In this document: in pieces, positions 50,926 through 64,000 of the stretch | How the letters are laid out: every line of letters starts with the position of its first letter | Position numbering within the stretch: position 1 is the stretch's first letter | From: Fasciolopsis buskii | Lineage: Eukaryota; Platyhelminthes; Trematoda; Plagiorchiida; Fasciolidae | Direction of reading: 5' to 3' | Length of the DNA stretch: 64,000 nt | NCBI GenBank assembly: GCA_008360955.1 | Contig: LUCM01007180.1 | Span: forward strand, 124,001-188,000 | Notes under the pieces: model-generated | Databases searched by the model: none | Told to the model about the DNA's origin: nothing | The model's input: only the letters and a program-made list of their open reading frames with translations | Program-made: the position numbers and the translations under genes

Positions 50926-53900
50926 GATGAGATTACTGACTACTGGAGTTCCGATCTACCGACTCGTCAGAAATCGGGAATGATCAGCGTATGTGTCAGA
51001 TCTACGCTTTATTCACAAGGTATTTTGATAGCAATTGCATTCAAGAAAAGTAGCAAACCATTCTCCTAATGGTTGTTTTGAAATGACGCTTTAGAATAGC
51101 GTCAACATTTTATGAGAATGGATAGTTCCGGTGAACCAATTTCACCAGTATGCCATACAGCAATTCAGTTGGTTGAAACTGCATTTTTATAACAAGAAGA
51201 GACCATTATTTGAAGGAGAACGTTATAGTATTGCTTAAATAGTCAGTGTTTACATCTGTGCACCCTGACGACTGGCACGTGGTCGACGAGCAGGATGGTT
51301 CAAGAAATCAGGGTCGGTGTGCGTCAAACATGCAAATGTGGCCTTTTTCTTTTTACCGCCTTACAGGTCTCGTTGCGTAATATTTGATGGCCGAAAATAA
51401 TCTCACTGAGCTTTGATTCACACCTCTTGCGCTGCTACTTCCAGGTGGGTCGTACAACGATTTCAAAGAGTCCAGTCGCCGGATCTGTCTCAGTTTGGAT
51501 ACTCTGTCAACGGGGCATCAATAGATCTGTTGAAAGGACTGTGTAACATTGTTGGGACTGTGTTATCCCACATAGGTTTACGGAAGTAAACTGCCTGGAA
51601 TTGAGTGAAAACCTAGGGCGGCGGACCTGCAATTGAATTCCTCAGTGGTCTGCTTTGGGTTTTGGGCAAACATTTTGTAGCTCCGATGTACCTGATGATG
51701 CATATGCATATTGGGGAGGCTTTGAACAATGTGGTAATTATCTTGTTGGGGGAGCAGTGTGGTGTCCCTTGAGGGCCTCCAGGTTTGTTTCATCGTGCAA
51801 GTGGTGATACTGGTTGATGCGCCCAAAAGGGTTCCTGTTCAGGCTAGGTTTTTTGTTTCTCTTTTTCCCAAGTTGGTTGAGTAAACCTTTTAAAAGTAGT
51901 GCATGTTGTATCGTCATAAATCTAAATGAAGACCATCGGGAAATGTCAAAGCACGATACCACTAGTCATTCTAATTATCCGAGTGAGCACGGTAAAATGT
52001 TTCCGGGAGATATGATCATATTTTGCAACTTATTGCCCATCTTATCAATGGCCGAGCCTCGTGGAAAAATTTCAAAGTCAGTACAAAGAATTTCCATGCT
52101 CTCATGTGCGGAAGCTCAAGAAGTTTAGTTAACAAATTTTTAAATTACTGATTAGGAACTGACCAAATGAATATCGATAGAAAATAATTTCCCTTCCAAA
52201 ATAATGGATATGCTTTCGAATGAACCTAAGCCGGGAACGCATTGGCCCATATGCAAAATAGTGGAAAGAATGGAAGTCTATTGGAATATCATTAGCACTT
52301 GGTCATCAAAGAACAGAACGCATCTCTATACTAGTAAGAGAACACTTCCAGGCCAATTTGTGAACGGCTTTGGGGAACAAAATGAATTATTTTGTTCATT
52401 ACGCATGTAAAAAGACCGTGCGAAAGACCACTTTTGAACATGTTAGGGAGAAAGACTTTCTGAAATCTCATAAACTTGCTTGCCTGAGGAGTCGAAAATC
52501 TGCTGCAAACCTCAAACGACGTTTCTATGCCATTTTGTCTAGGAGGAGAATAAAATCATGCAACTTCACGCGGGGGTCAGAAAAATGATATTCCGCTAAT
52601 TACCCTAAATGCACTACAGCCATTTGTAAAGCCACAAAGCCATTTCACTACACCTCAGAGAATTCCCGTTTAGTAGGAAAAACGTTAGACCACGAAATAT
52701 TCAGCGACCTACTAACGACATACTCTGACTTCTATCTGGCTAAACGATTTTTTGCTAACTAGACGCATGAAACCATCATTCAGTGCACAAACAATTGCCC
52801 TCGTGGAGCTAATGCAAAATCCGCGCAGTTAAGTACGAGTGACTTTGAGTTTCTCAATGTAATGTCGTCTGGACGTGAAAAATGGAATCCTACTAAAATC
52901 TGAAAATTCATTAAATAGCTCACACGAGTCGCACGATTTATTCTAACTTACACTAAAATATGTAAACGAGGTCTTTGGTCCAGCGTTTTAAACGGAACGA
53001 GGTCATTATCTGCACAATACCATACCGATGTATCATGCTGGTAGCATGCTTCTACGCAGGAAAACATTTAAATTCAAAAGTGAACACCCTTATCTGTCTT
53101 TTTATTACACTTTTATGACCGAGATTACTTCTTCCAATCTTAACATACGTTATTTTCAATTTCCTATGCCTCCAAGTTCACCCAGTAGGGAAAATAGTTA
53201 AATACTTCAAGTGCCAGGAAATATACTGCAGGAAGTAAGGACACAGTAGGGGAGGTAAGTAGTTATTTCACGAGGTAGTGAAAAATGTTGAGTACACGTT
53301 TGGCAATCCGTTTATTTTGTTGACTGGGGCATAGTAAGTGACGGCCAGCAAACTACTGCAAAAGAGATTGTCCTGACAATAAATTCTACGAATGCCCAAT
53401 ATCATTTCCTTATATTCGTTCAATTCGTTCCTCAGGACACCAATAAAATGAAACAAATATTTTCAAGGAATCAGAATCTAAGACAACATGTATTGAGGAA
53501 ATTTTTTGATACTCAATAAATTCTAAGAAAATGAAAGGTTGTCACAAAGCACCTCCTCGCTCAATTCCACTAGAAATTAGTAAACATGGTGTCTAGATTA
53601 CAACAATATATCTCTAATATGATTGCCACTCAGAAACGGATTTGGTCTAGTTGACAAAATCACACAGACATTTGTCAATTTGGCATCATTTCTGTTGTTG
53701 GATGCAATAATTATTTCTTTATATGCCATCCAGTTTTATTTCATTTACTTTTCCTCCTACTCTGAATGAATTGCCTCTCTCGGAACGATGGACACGGCGG
53801 TCTTGTTAACGTTGATAGTGAAGACGCTCAGAGTTTATTCGAAGTCCATTATTGGTGGAATCACGTAATCCATAGTAATTGATTATTAGAGGAAGCCTAA

Positions 53901-56900
53901 TGGGAAGCGTATAAATCGTGTTCGAGGAGAAACAATGCGCTTTTGGCCGTTTAACGCCTCTATTTTTCCATTATCTCATCTGACCAGCAAAAACTTATTG
54001 GATATCAATTTTGTTTTTGCCCATACAGCACACGGCACCTGTGTGATGATTTGTTTTCAGATATTTTGCGTTTGGTCATCTGATATCTTATTACCTAGGT
54101 GGCGTCAAATCCTGTTCGTTCCTTTAGCTCATTCAATCGCTGGACAGCAGCGGACACCACCCTCCCCTTTCTAACCCACCCTAAAGCCAAATAAAAAGAA
54201 AACAAAAAGGATTTTTCTATCCCTACATTGGTACGATTGTACGTAGTGAACGAATTCACAACCAATTGACCACTTGAACATGCGCATTTTAGCTGCCACT
54301 CGGACGAGCTAGAGAGGTTCGATTCTGTTTGATGTGCAATTTTTGTCGCATATGACATACCGGGCTATCAACCTTTCTAGTATTGCAGCAAAAAAGAGCA
54401 CATTCAATGATCTGTATTGTGACTTGATGCGATTTACAAAACAGAATAGCAATGAGACTGGCACTGATTAACAATTGCATATGTTACGGCCATATAATTT
54501 CACGCATTACTAACCCGCATCTCTGCCACGTCAAAACTTTATTAGCTCACTAAGAGGACTGATCATCCAATAAAGATGAACGGCATAATGATGGCATATC
54601 ACTTCGATTAATAGCATAAATCTTAAGGAAAGTGTGTGCACATATGTGTAATATTCGCCAATTGTGATGGATTGAAAACAATTCCCCTGGATGTTTTTAA
54701 GCTTTAATATAAGCTATGCCGCAGCATCTCAAATTTTGTATTATGTCACAATTTAGACTGAATTACATCTAATTAGACGTTCATTCTTAAGGTAAACCAT
54801 TCAAACCATAAGAGCTGAAGGGAGGCTAACTCTTCATAAAGTTGATTATGAAGGTGCTAAGACTAAACACGGATGGTGATTATATCGATTGTTTGACTAA
54901 ATTCACTGTTTATCTATTAGTCTGTCCACAATTAATAAATCTGACAGCAGCCAAAAGACATTTTTGTAACTGGGAAATTTCATGTGTCTTATTAAAAATC
55001 CTTGGTCACTGATTGTAGCATTTTCACCCAAGCAAAATTCCAATATATAGCGTAGTGGAATGACGTTATGTGGCTTATTCTTTTCTGGACAAGGAAGCTA
55101 GAATTTAGACAGGTAAAATTTGCTTTCACTGCCCAATGCAAAAATAAGTTCAGATTGCACAAACTGAGGACCCAATTTTCTCCTTATTTTATCCGGGTCA
55201 TTACTTCAAATTGAACACAACAATCATGTACGTGGTAAGGTCTATCATTTGTAAGCAGAAAACCCATTGCGCACCGGAAACAAAAACCCTGCATTATTCA
55301 TAATAGGATCACAGACAATATTAGTTCTTCTCGAGTTTGAATGTGCCCGATGGTTAATATACCGATGCGTGAATAAGAGAAAAACATGCCAGGCCTCGAA
55401 TTTCAGCAAAAAGCTGGATTTAAAACGGATTGCGCACTATGTAAATCGGCTGCCGGCGTTGTCTTCTAAACAGCTGTTGTTGTCAGTGGGTGCGTTGCAA
55501 GTAGTTGCCAGTAAAAGGTTTAAAGAAATGGTATTTCTACTATGAAATTCTTTGAGTCATTGAACAGATGACAAGAATGTTCATGTAAGTAAGCATCGGA
55601 TACGGTGAAACTCTTCGGCGTGTCACAATAAAAAACTGCATCGGTACAGATGCGTTTATGTTTTCGATGATAACAGGACATCCAGAATGGCAATAAAATA
55701 AAATTTGCAGTTACTAATCGAGAGCAAATGCATGCTGTTCCCCATTGGAATATCGGATTTGCGTTTGAATGGAGAGAGATTTCCACGATATTTTTCTATT
55801 CCCATGAAACCACACTCGAAACAATTTGGGTACATTTAATAATGTACCAGAACACGAATTCTGGTTTAATCAAATTATTTAACGGAACAGAGGAAAAATA
55901 AAAGTTGGATTCAAAATTCGTATGTTTTGGGATACATGATTTAGAATGTGATTTTCTAATCAATTAAAGACGCTCGGTACCAGGATGATCTAAAAAGATA
56001 TTGAAGGTCCAAAGGATTGCACTGATATCAAATTTAAACCAGAAGAATAACATGTTTGTTGGGAATATATCGTGCTTTATTTCTCTTCACAGGCTCTTGA
56101 TGCATTGCAGTTGGGGTTTACTGATCTTGTCAATAATGGAACAGCAATTGCATTTCCAATATGTCTGCTCCTTAGAAGGAAGTATGACTCACGTAGCATC
56201 ACTCTAGTATGTTGCTACTTCCGACGTACAATTGATGTTTCTGTGTTCCAGATTGAAAAGCCCTTATTTGATGCTCGTAGCATGAGTTCCGACAAAACTT
56301 GTCTAAATGGAATGAAATTTTTGACCGATAATCTCGTGTGCAGCAATTTGAGAAACTTCGCATTCACTTCTATTTTCTGTCAATTATGCTTACTACAACT
56401 TACATTTAGAGTTAGACATGCGGAGTTTCTCAAAAGAAGCGGTGAAATTTAAGTCTAGATTTCCCGCAATATCTATAGCACATACGACGTTGGCTCTGTA
56501 ACAGTTCACGCAATAGGTTTTGACCAGTCGGGCGCATTCGCCGTCTTATGATTTAACAGTTTAAATACTGGTGGACAAATTGTCAAAAATACTACCCTAC
56601 ATTTATTGTGCAAAAATGACGTTGGTCAACCGAGTAACGTTCCAACTGTTCCACCATTAATCAACCTCGCCACCTTAAAGTCTGCAGCTGTCACCAAAAT
56701 TTTGTTTGACAGCGGATGTACTTAAAGGGTTACGATAACTAATCTATTAATACACACAAGAAAAAATGAGAATAAATAACAGTATGGAAGGGGGAACTGA
56801 GACCACACTTTGAGCAGCGAAAGTGGGACTCGGCTTCAATGCCTCCACAAATGATGTCCACATTAGCAATAGCTTAAATTGCCGCCAGTACCAGATGACG

Positions 56901-57513
56901 AAAGAGGGCTACGTTCGTAGCATTAAGCCATTTTGCAACATTACTTCCTGATCGATTTCATTTTATAACTAACACTCACGTACCAATATAACCGATTATC
57001 AAATGTCGTAATTCAGTCTTGACGAATGGCAAAATTGCGCAGGATACGTTTTGTTACCATGGCAACTAGCCAGCTGTACAGCCTAACCGCGAACAAGATA
57101 CCTACTATCACCAATGCGTTAAGTTGTTTTCCTGCTTCATTTTATTCAGATTCGACCTAATTCAAAATGCTGCAAATTTCCAAAATTCACAATGTAAGCG
57201 ATACCTTGTGGTTACAGCTTTCACGACCTTAAAACACCTTGGGTGCTGCAAGTGAAAGCCAACTACCCATGAAGTTAAGGATTAAAATGTCGTAGTTCAT
57301 AGTGTTCTTCATTGCGATTACAGGACTTGGCTTCTTCACATTGAGCAGGCCTGGCAACTTTCTGTAATCCACCATATATATCGTTCAAGGGTTACCCGAA
57401 TCTATACCATTTCCCAATTTATTTCGAAATTGTGTAAAGCCTATTCGGAAGTTCATTTTTCAAAACCTCGTTTGCCTAACTCTGAAACGCAATCCGCCTC
57501 ATATGGGCACATT

Positions 57514-57530
57514 TGTGTGTGTGTGTGTGT
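57514..57530. repeat. (TG)8 microsatellite
   Basis: Eight and a half TG units, uninterrupted. Confidence 0.95.
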
Positions 57531-58134
57531 ACCTTAAGATTCAATGCAGTCTGCCCTTACTTGTCTTCTTGAGAGGTCTTGCGGAGGAATCCATTATCTT
57601 ATTGAGATCCGAATGTTTTTGAAGCGGGTCGTATATTTTCTGACATAATTCCGACTTATCGCTTGGTGGGTGCAAAAATTTATTCTCTAATTGAGATAAT
57701 CGCTCTACATCGTCTTCACTGCCCGGACATGTTTTACGTATGCCTGTTCATTGAATAGGTTTCAATGCTGCTGCAAGGCCGGGAGAAGCAAATAGGCGCT
57801 CAGGCTAGGGCTTGAATTAGCGATACGGAAAGTTTAGCTTCGGTTTTGGCGTCGGTTGTTTCATGCCCAGAGGATCGGGCCCTTTGCAGATTAGGTAAGC
57901 TGACAGAAAAGGTTCGAATTAAGAGACAACTTTGAACAATGTTGTATTGCCTGTCTGCAAAATTCAAACTTCGTACAAAATCTTAAAAATCACAAAATCA
58001 CAAAATGTTCAAAGCTAAAAAATAAAACACTTGATTTCCTGCGTCATATTGCTTTTTTGTACTTTTGATTGTTTTCTATGTAGATGCACGTAAATGTAAT
58101 TTTGCTAGCAACGTGCTTGTGTTCATTTCGATAT

Positions 58135-58154
58135 TATATATATATATATATATA
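58135..58154. repeat. (TA)10 microsatellite
   Basis: Ten uninterrupted TA units. A 104-codon plus-strand frame runs through it as a Tyr-Ile run; that frame is not considered a gene. Confidence 0.95.
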
Positions 58155-60480
58155 ATTATCCAAGCTTTAGCGTTCACTCTTGTCGTGGTGGATCTGACCG
58201 ACGTATTCTCTTCCACAATCCGAGGTAATTTTACTCCAGACAAAACTATTAGTAATCGTCACAAGTTTTCCCCAAAACCTAATGCTCCAATCTCAACTAA
58301 TGAACACTGGATGCTACTTTCAGAGTCAAAGAATTACTCCCGGACAGCTTTCCTTCCTTCAGACATGCTGTCCACATAAAACCAAATAATTTACTTTGTC
58401 CAAAAAAGCATGTTTTCCTCTTCAAAGATCTATTTTTCGTGCAAATTTATGATTTTGTTCCCATTGTCCCACCAATAGGGTCTAACCATTTCGACATTCG
58501 TAGTTTTTTTATAACGACCACATTACTTCATCAGGTTTAAAGAAGTTAAGACAAATGAAGAAAAAAATTCGCTAAGTACGGGATCCTCACAAAGTCCGGC
58601 ACATTTCGTCGTCTATAATGGAAGAACCAAATAGAATCGCCTCATCGTAGGCCATCCAACTTCAAATCAGATGCAATACCAGAGGCCAACGGCAGGTAAC
58701 TTGGCTTTTGCATGGATAGAAAGCAAAACCGATAGGCTTTGCTGCAGATGCAGAAGATATAAACCGAGCATTTGTTTATCCACTTAGTGGGGGGTGCATT
58801 TTTCATGGTTCTCGGATGAATGTGCCAGTGTAATACGTCTTTTCGGGTGCAAGCTGTTTGTACTCTTTCGTCCTGCCAAAATAACCGCAGGCTTTTACCC
58901 AAATGATCTAAGTTAAGCCCGGGGTGAGACGCAGATTCTCAATAATTGCAGTAGTCTAAACGAACACTTTTGTCCTTTCATTAATAATTCTTCCTGTCTT
59001 AAGTTAGTGAAATGTGCCATTGTTAAATATCTGACATTTTGCGTTAACGTGCCCTCGCGCTCACTTTTCCCACAAACCAAGCAGGTACATTTTGAGCGCT
59101 TTCGCTTCTGTAGTCCATCATATCATCACATCCTCAAATGCATTCAGGAAATCTGCCCGATGCGCATTCTCGTTTTTTTTCACCTCTCATTATTAGCCAC
59201 GATCATTATTCTTCTACAAAATAAATCATTCTGGCTGTATCTGCCACTTATTGGAATGGCTATCAGACAACTTAACCAAGAGAATTCAGTGCACAATGCT
59301 GACCAAACGTAAATAATTGCAGTATACTTCATGAAATTTTCTTTTCCCCCTGTTTGTTTTCAATGTACGTTAACCTCCAGTTATTGATATTCCCTGGACA
59401 TTTTCCCAGATACGCTGATGAAGTTCCTCCCCACTAGTCTCTATCTGGAACGGAAGACATCCTCAACTTTCTCAACAATTTGACTCATTCGTAATTGCTG
59501 CCTTTGCTTTGATGTAAGTTTGGATTTGTTGAGATGCGTCCAGAGGCCGTTTGCTCCCTCTCAGTTTGCTTATCCGTCTGATGTTTCATTTATTAATTAG
59601 AGGCCACTTATTTTGGTTGCTTGCGGCGCACTAAGAAATCACTATCGATAAAAAGCTACACGCTTATCCCACATCTCCTACTGCTCAAAGGAATTTGGAC
59701 GACTATCACACAAACGATAGTGACATCTAGGGGTTGAACAAAATCTATTCTATTTTGATTATTTTTTCCGCCACCTCATTGTTTACCTACCAATTTTTTC
59801 CTCATTTATTAAGCGGTAAATTCAGAATCTTGCGCAGAAATTGTCATTTGTGCTTGGCATACCTTCCATGCGACTAAAGGAACTATTCGGCAAATTATCT
59901 GATGTTCATCGATCCCCGTATGAGAAATTTGCGTACAAAATTCTTTCCGGTCGTTCACTTTATTTGCACAACGATTTCGCTCAATGCTGTTCTCGAGACA
60001 TGATTCGTCCGCTCGTTCACTGCTTGCCATGCTACAGTAAGCCCTCCAATGTTTCTTATATGGCCCGAGTCCCGATCATTCGTGAGCAGGTCATTAATTC
60101 ACAATCAGCCGCAACTAGGCAATTCATTTTCCTTCCGACTTTTCCTCTGTCCATTTTCTCATCGCATCCACTGTTGACTGAAATGTAGACACCATTTAAA
60201 CAAACGTGCTCGAGCACTGCTGACGATTCCTACGGAGGATGAAGTGGCCGCTCAGTGCTTTCACACTTTCTTAGTAGTCAGCTATGCTTTCTTATCACTT
60301 GATGAATTATTTTGTGAGAATATATAGTTTCCTTCTACTGGCATACCAAGTAGTCAAATTCTCTAGGTCATGTTCGAACCCTTTGTCATGCTTAAGATAC
60401 CTAAAATGAAGTGAGCCATCAGTAGGGGTCGATCGCTTGCGTCGTTGGCCCGTGTCCGTGAAAATCAGTGTCAGATAGGT

Positions 60481-60665
60481 AAAATATCATCAGTTGGTTA
60501 AATTCAAGTTCAACCCAGTCATTCGCCGCAAGTTCATGTTTCAGTTCCAACTCGGTGAATATGGACTGCTGATGACTTCTAACAAGGATGAAGCAGCTCT
60601 GCAGGGCTTTCGTAGTTTATTACCGCTGAGTTTAGCGTTGATATCAAATGATAAATTATTTCGTA
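60481..60665 (+). repeat. tRNA-derived SINE, copy C (diverged)
   Basis: The order matches copies A and B with many substitutions: 'cagttggttaaattcaagtt', 'aagttcatgtttcagttcc', 'aactcggtgaatatggactg', 'ctgatgacttctaacaagga', 'tgaagcagctctgcagggct', then a tail resembling 'ttctttatggtgagttgagc'. The tRNA-like head is more decayed (A box near 60494, B box near 60534), so it is older. It proves that the family was dispersed and not merely part of the 17-18 kb duplication. The open frame here (60494-60796) is a by-product of the repeat and does not look like a gene. Confidence 0.5.
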
Positions 60666-63600
60666 ACAGATACAATTGTTTCATTCTGCCAAAAGTTATT
60701 CACCCTTCCCTTAATGCATTTGTTCCTGGATTTTCAGTCCGAGTTTTCTGTCACATTTCTAAGACAGCCAGAATCGATCAAATGAATTCACTCTAATTTA
60801 AACTGGTAAATGATAAGCATATGCAACTGAACCAGATTTGGATCACCAAAATATTCCATTTTGGTATCTGCACCCCCGACCAATTTCTAAACTCCCTCAT
60901 ATGCATTCCCGAAGTATAATGCGATGACAAAGACCTAATCACCTTACATCCTAACTGCTTTTTATATGTTGTATCATGTGCATCATATAAATGCTCACCG
61001 ACGGCAGAGTTATTGAAACCACAATAAGTTTTGTCTATTAAAATTGTAATCAGTAGAGTTCTGAGATCCCATTTCTATGGGGGGCAAGACTACCAAGATA
61101 AGCTCCACGTATTCCGATTCTAAATGAAGTTTTATGGTGCATCCTGGCGATCACGTTCCAAGTTCAAGATCATCAGATATATTCTGCTCGAAAAATTCAT
61201 GAGTTATGCAAATAATCTTTCAATATTTTCATCTAGCAACTGGCTACATAGGTCACTTACCAGGTTTTGCATTGGATTCGCAACATGGAGCACTTGGCTA
61301 ACAGTTCAAGAAAATCAGCGGATTGGCTTATCCCGGTGAGTAAGACATCTTTGTGCGTTGTTACTTCTCGACTATATGAACCACTAGGTTGTTAAGAGAA
61401 CAAACTGGAATGCGTACACTGGTCATGTTTGTTGTTGATAGCTTTCACTCGATCTCGACCGTGTGGCGGTGAGCAGTAAATAGGAAACAAAAATTTGCAA
61501 GACTGTTTCCTGATTGCTGTCACTATCGTTCATAATTATTATTGGTGACAGTGTAACGAGTGTTATGATTACATTTTATCCTATCTGGATGCAAAGAAAA
61601 TGACAGAATTCGTGCACCGGAAATCACTAGTCACATTATAATCAAACCGAATTCACCATTGGGCTGTTCGTTTTGCTGTTCAGCCCAAAATCTCCGATCC
61701 CGTGCTCCCGTCCGAGAGCGCGGTACCGTGGGGCATGCGCCACTGATCGTTGTCAAAATGGGAAAACGGGTGTAAAGTGACATGTCCATGATGCCTCGAT
61801 GGTAAAATAAGTGTTAATCTTGGATGATGTTAAACTTATTTTGATTACTTGATTTCTGGCTATCTTAGTATAAAAAATACTGTAATAATCTGCAGGCTTA
61901 CAAAATTCTGCCAGATTTTTCACCTTTCCTTGGATTGGATCAGACTTGCTTAATTCTTTCAGCTCTTGGTTTATAAGCCTGTGAACCGTAATTTTATAGG
62001 GACTGCTCATAATAGATTGATTGTATGAAGTCCTGAGTCGATCCGGAACGGTTCAGCTTGTTTCATGTCATTCAGCTTGGATAAACCAAGCCTTTGCTAA
62101 TATCGGAAATTAAGAAGTTTGAGCTCCCCCCCAAAGTGACCATTTGAATGAACGTCACTACCGAACCCGAGGCGTATTGCCACAAGTTTTGATGCTTTCA
62201 CTATCAAATCAAATCACACTTAGATTAGAAGTGATCCGGTGATCAGGGCTCGTTTTTCCCACTGTGTTTACTGGAGTTGACTAAAGTCATTTTTTGTGAC
62301 TAAAGGCGAAAGTTTCACAATATTCGCTTCTCCTGAGAATTCCCTTTAGAAATTCTTCCGCAAACATGTTTTTACCACTTAGAAGAATGAGTGCATTGGT
62401 GTATACAACAGGAATAGGAAAGGTAAGTTTCAATGTAGAAGTCCGTACAAACAACCCACTGTTTCATATAAGGCACATCTTTGAAATTTGAGTGTAGCTC
62501 AACAAAAACAGTCTCTGGGGCATACTGGAATTTAGGCCAAAGTAGGTAATAGTTCAAGTGAGTTCTTTAGACAGTAGGGTGTCATGTTCTTTTCATATGT
62601 AGGATGAGTCTCGTTAGAACTCCCGCCTGGTAGATTTATTGAGAAATTCCGATCCTGGATTCTGCGTGTTTATATTTTTTTAGTTTACCTACAGCTGCCG
62701 GGAAACATACACAGATGGATCGGACTGGTGCCTCGGTCATCAGATTAACCGTTTCAAGTGATTCCAGTGAAGCCATAACCGGAACTGTTACTTGTCTGCC
62801 AGACCTTACGGATCACTTAATCGAAACCATCTCCGTGAATGCAAAAAAATATTAATCCATAATGTCTGTCTGTCCAATCAGTTTTTGCCAAACATGAATT
62901 CGTGAATTCGTCGACGGCGTCTATTTACATTATGTTGCGTCTTGTCTCACGCTGATGTCAACTGGCAAGTATTGCACGCGTGATTTAGAGGATTAAATTA
63001 ATCTTTTGCGCATCACAATCTGCGCTTTCTACCCGTTCTATTCAAATGGATTAGTTGGCTCATCGTTTCAAATTTCTTAGTATTTTACACTAGACGACAT
63101 TAGTAATAACTGTCCGATAAGTGACTTATCATTAATTCTAATAAAATAGGCGACAAAAAACATTCGGAACCCATTCGAAAGTGTCCTCAAATTCCATTGG
63201 AATGGATATGCAGGAGCTTGATGGTGTCATATTTGATTACTGTTGACTGTAAAGTCTTTCACTGGCTTTAAGAAATCCAAACTTCTGATCAAAAGGCTGG
63301 TTCAGATAAGGGTCCAGAATCGGTCATTTCAAGGATATCCTTAGCGATCAATTTGTTTCCATGACTTGTTACATTTTCGCCAGTCACAGCTAGAAACCAG
63401 TCGTTTTTGTCACACTCCAAAACCGATCTAAATCGGTTGAGCATGCTGGCCAACAAGATCATGATTTTCAGTGGAAAACGTTTTTGATAACTGTCGTCGC
63501 TATTTATTTTGGATTTCTGAAAGTACGCAGCAAACCAACTTAGGAGATTTGACCTAAATTAGCATTTCAGGCTGATTGCACTGACGATGTCACCTCGGTT

Positions 63601-64000
63601 GGTGATGAAATATTTGCTACCTAAACGCCAAGCTCAGTTATCAAAACCCCATGAGACCTAGACAGCCGTGATTGAAACCCGAGAAAATCGATATTTAGTG
63701 GATTGAAAATGGAACCAAGTAGTGCTCCATTCAGGTCATTCCTGTTGAGTTTTATTATTCTTCCATTTATGTAGCATGTCAACATCGACAACAAGAACTA
63801 TTTCGAAGCCAGCCCTGATTTAGCAATTATTGCAACCCCTTGGTAATCTATTATTTAGTCATCTTCGTGCCTGCACACCCCGCATTGGAACTTAGTACTC
63901 CAAACTTAGAAGTATGTGTCCTCACTCGGAAAATTCGTTCCGGCCAGGCGACAGGAAATTTTGACGAATAACCTTTGTGACCGACTTATGTCAATCCCCG
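60666..64000. other. No recognisable gene
   Basis: Short frames only. A small perfect hairpin (8-bp stems at 61659-61666 and 61681-61688) lies in a GC-richer patch; its meaning is unknown. Confidence 0.5.

Larger units (their letters stand above)
50926..60480. other. Presumed upstream intron and flank of the receptor gene, no exon recognised
   Basis: The 5' receptor exon(s) should lie on the minus strand above 50925. No frame here of 60 codons or more has a TM1/TM2 pattern (N in TM1, LAxxD in TM2). A region at ~51578-51962 on the minus strand faintly resembles a Penelope-like N-terminus. The rest, including two microsatellites (57514, 58135), shows nothing I recognise. Confidence 0.45.

Noticed and set aside
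51084..51104. Small hairpin with 7-bp perfect stems (tgacgct / agcgtca)
   Set aside because: Short perfect inverted repeats of this size occur by chance in a window of this length, and nothing nearby suggests a function.
56072..56452. A 126-codon plus-strand open frame
   Set aside because: No domain motifs and no plausible splice sites that would tie it to another exon.
59841..60188. A 115-codon plus-strand open frame overlapped by a 73-codon minus-strand frame
   Set aside because: Neither frame resembles a known protein; open frames of this length are expected by chance in 64 kb read in six frames.
1..64000. CRISPR arrays, prokaryotic operons, phage genes, rRNA genes
   Set aside because: No regularly spaced repeats, no dense long open frames and no rRNA-like conserved sequence were seen; the intron acceptor and retroelement content point to an animal genome.

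Overview
This window looks like a piece of a large, AT-rich, repeat-rich invertebrate genome. It is most likely from a parasitic flatworm or another lophotrochozoan. That is inferred from three things: long gene-free stretches, remnants of four retroelement types, and a rhodopsin-class peptide receptor cut by an intron with a normal acceptor. There are no operons, ribosome binding sites or dense long reading frames, so it is not prokaryotic or viral. I cannot name the species from the sequence.

Only one stretch reads convincingly as a host protein-coding exon. It lies on the minus strand at 49884-50904 and is the 3'-terminal exon of a class A G-protein-coupled receptor resembling FMRFamide/neuropeptide receptors, covering TM3 to TM7 and the stop codon. 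Its 5' exon or exons (N-terminus, TM1, TM2) were not found.

From left to right: 1-14.7 kb has no recognisable gene, two possible Pol III-type B boxes (5557, 10853) and a CA microsatellite (11337). At 14.72-15.4 kb is a Penelope-like element 3' fragment with an open GIY-YIG endonuclease frame (minus strand). At 17.17-18.61 kb a ~0.7-kb segment is present twice, separated by a single N at 17897, and each copy carries a tRNA-like SINE. At 19.03-19.2 kb is a probable second Penelope-like fragment. At 22.1-25 kb are two oppositely oriented remnants of one CR1/Jockey-like LINE family. From 25 to 39.4 kb there is almost nothing recognisable. At 39.4-41.5 kb is a decayed Ty3/gypsy-like pol on the minus strand. 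At 45.1-45.65 kb is an RTE-like LINE endonuclease remnant. A tRNA-like sequence lies at ~48.2-48.33 kb, the receptor exon follows, and a third SINE copy lies at 60.48-60.66 kb.

The genes do not form a pathway. The window is best read as one neuropeptide-receptor locus in a repeat-filled landscape. The observations most worth a second look are the N-flanked duplication (probably unmerged haplotypes), the atypical TM6/TM7 motifs of the receptor, the three-copy SINE family, and a 49-bp sequence conserved at two sites 20 kb apart. Family assignments are by eye from motif order and were not confirmed by any search.
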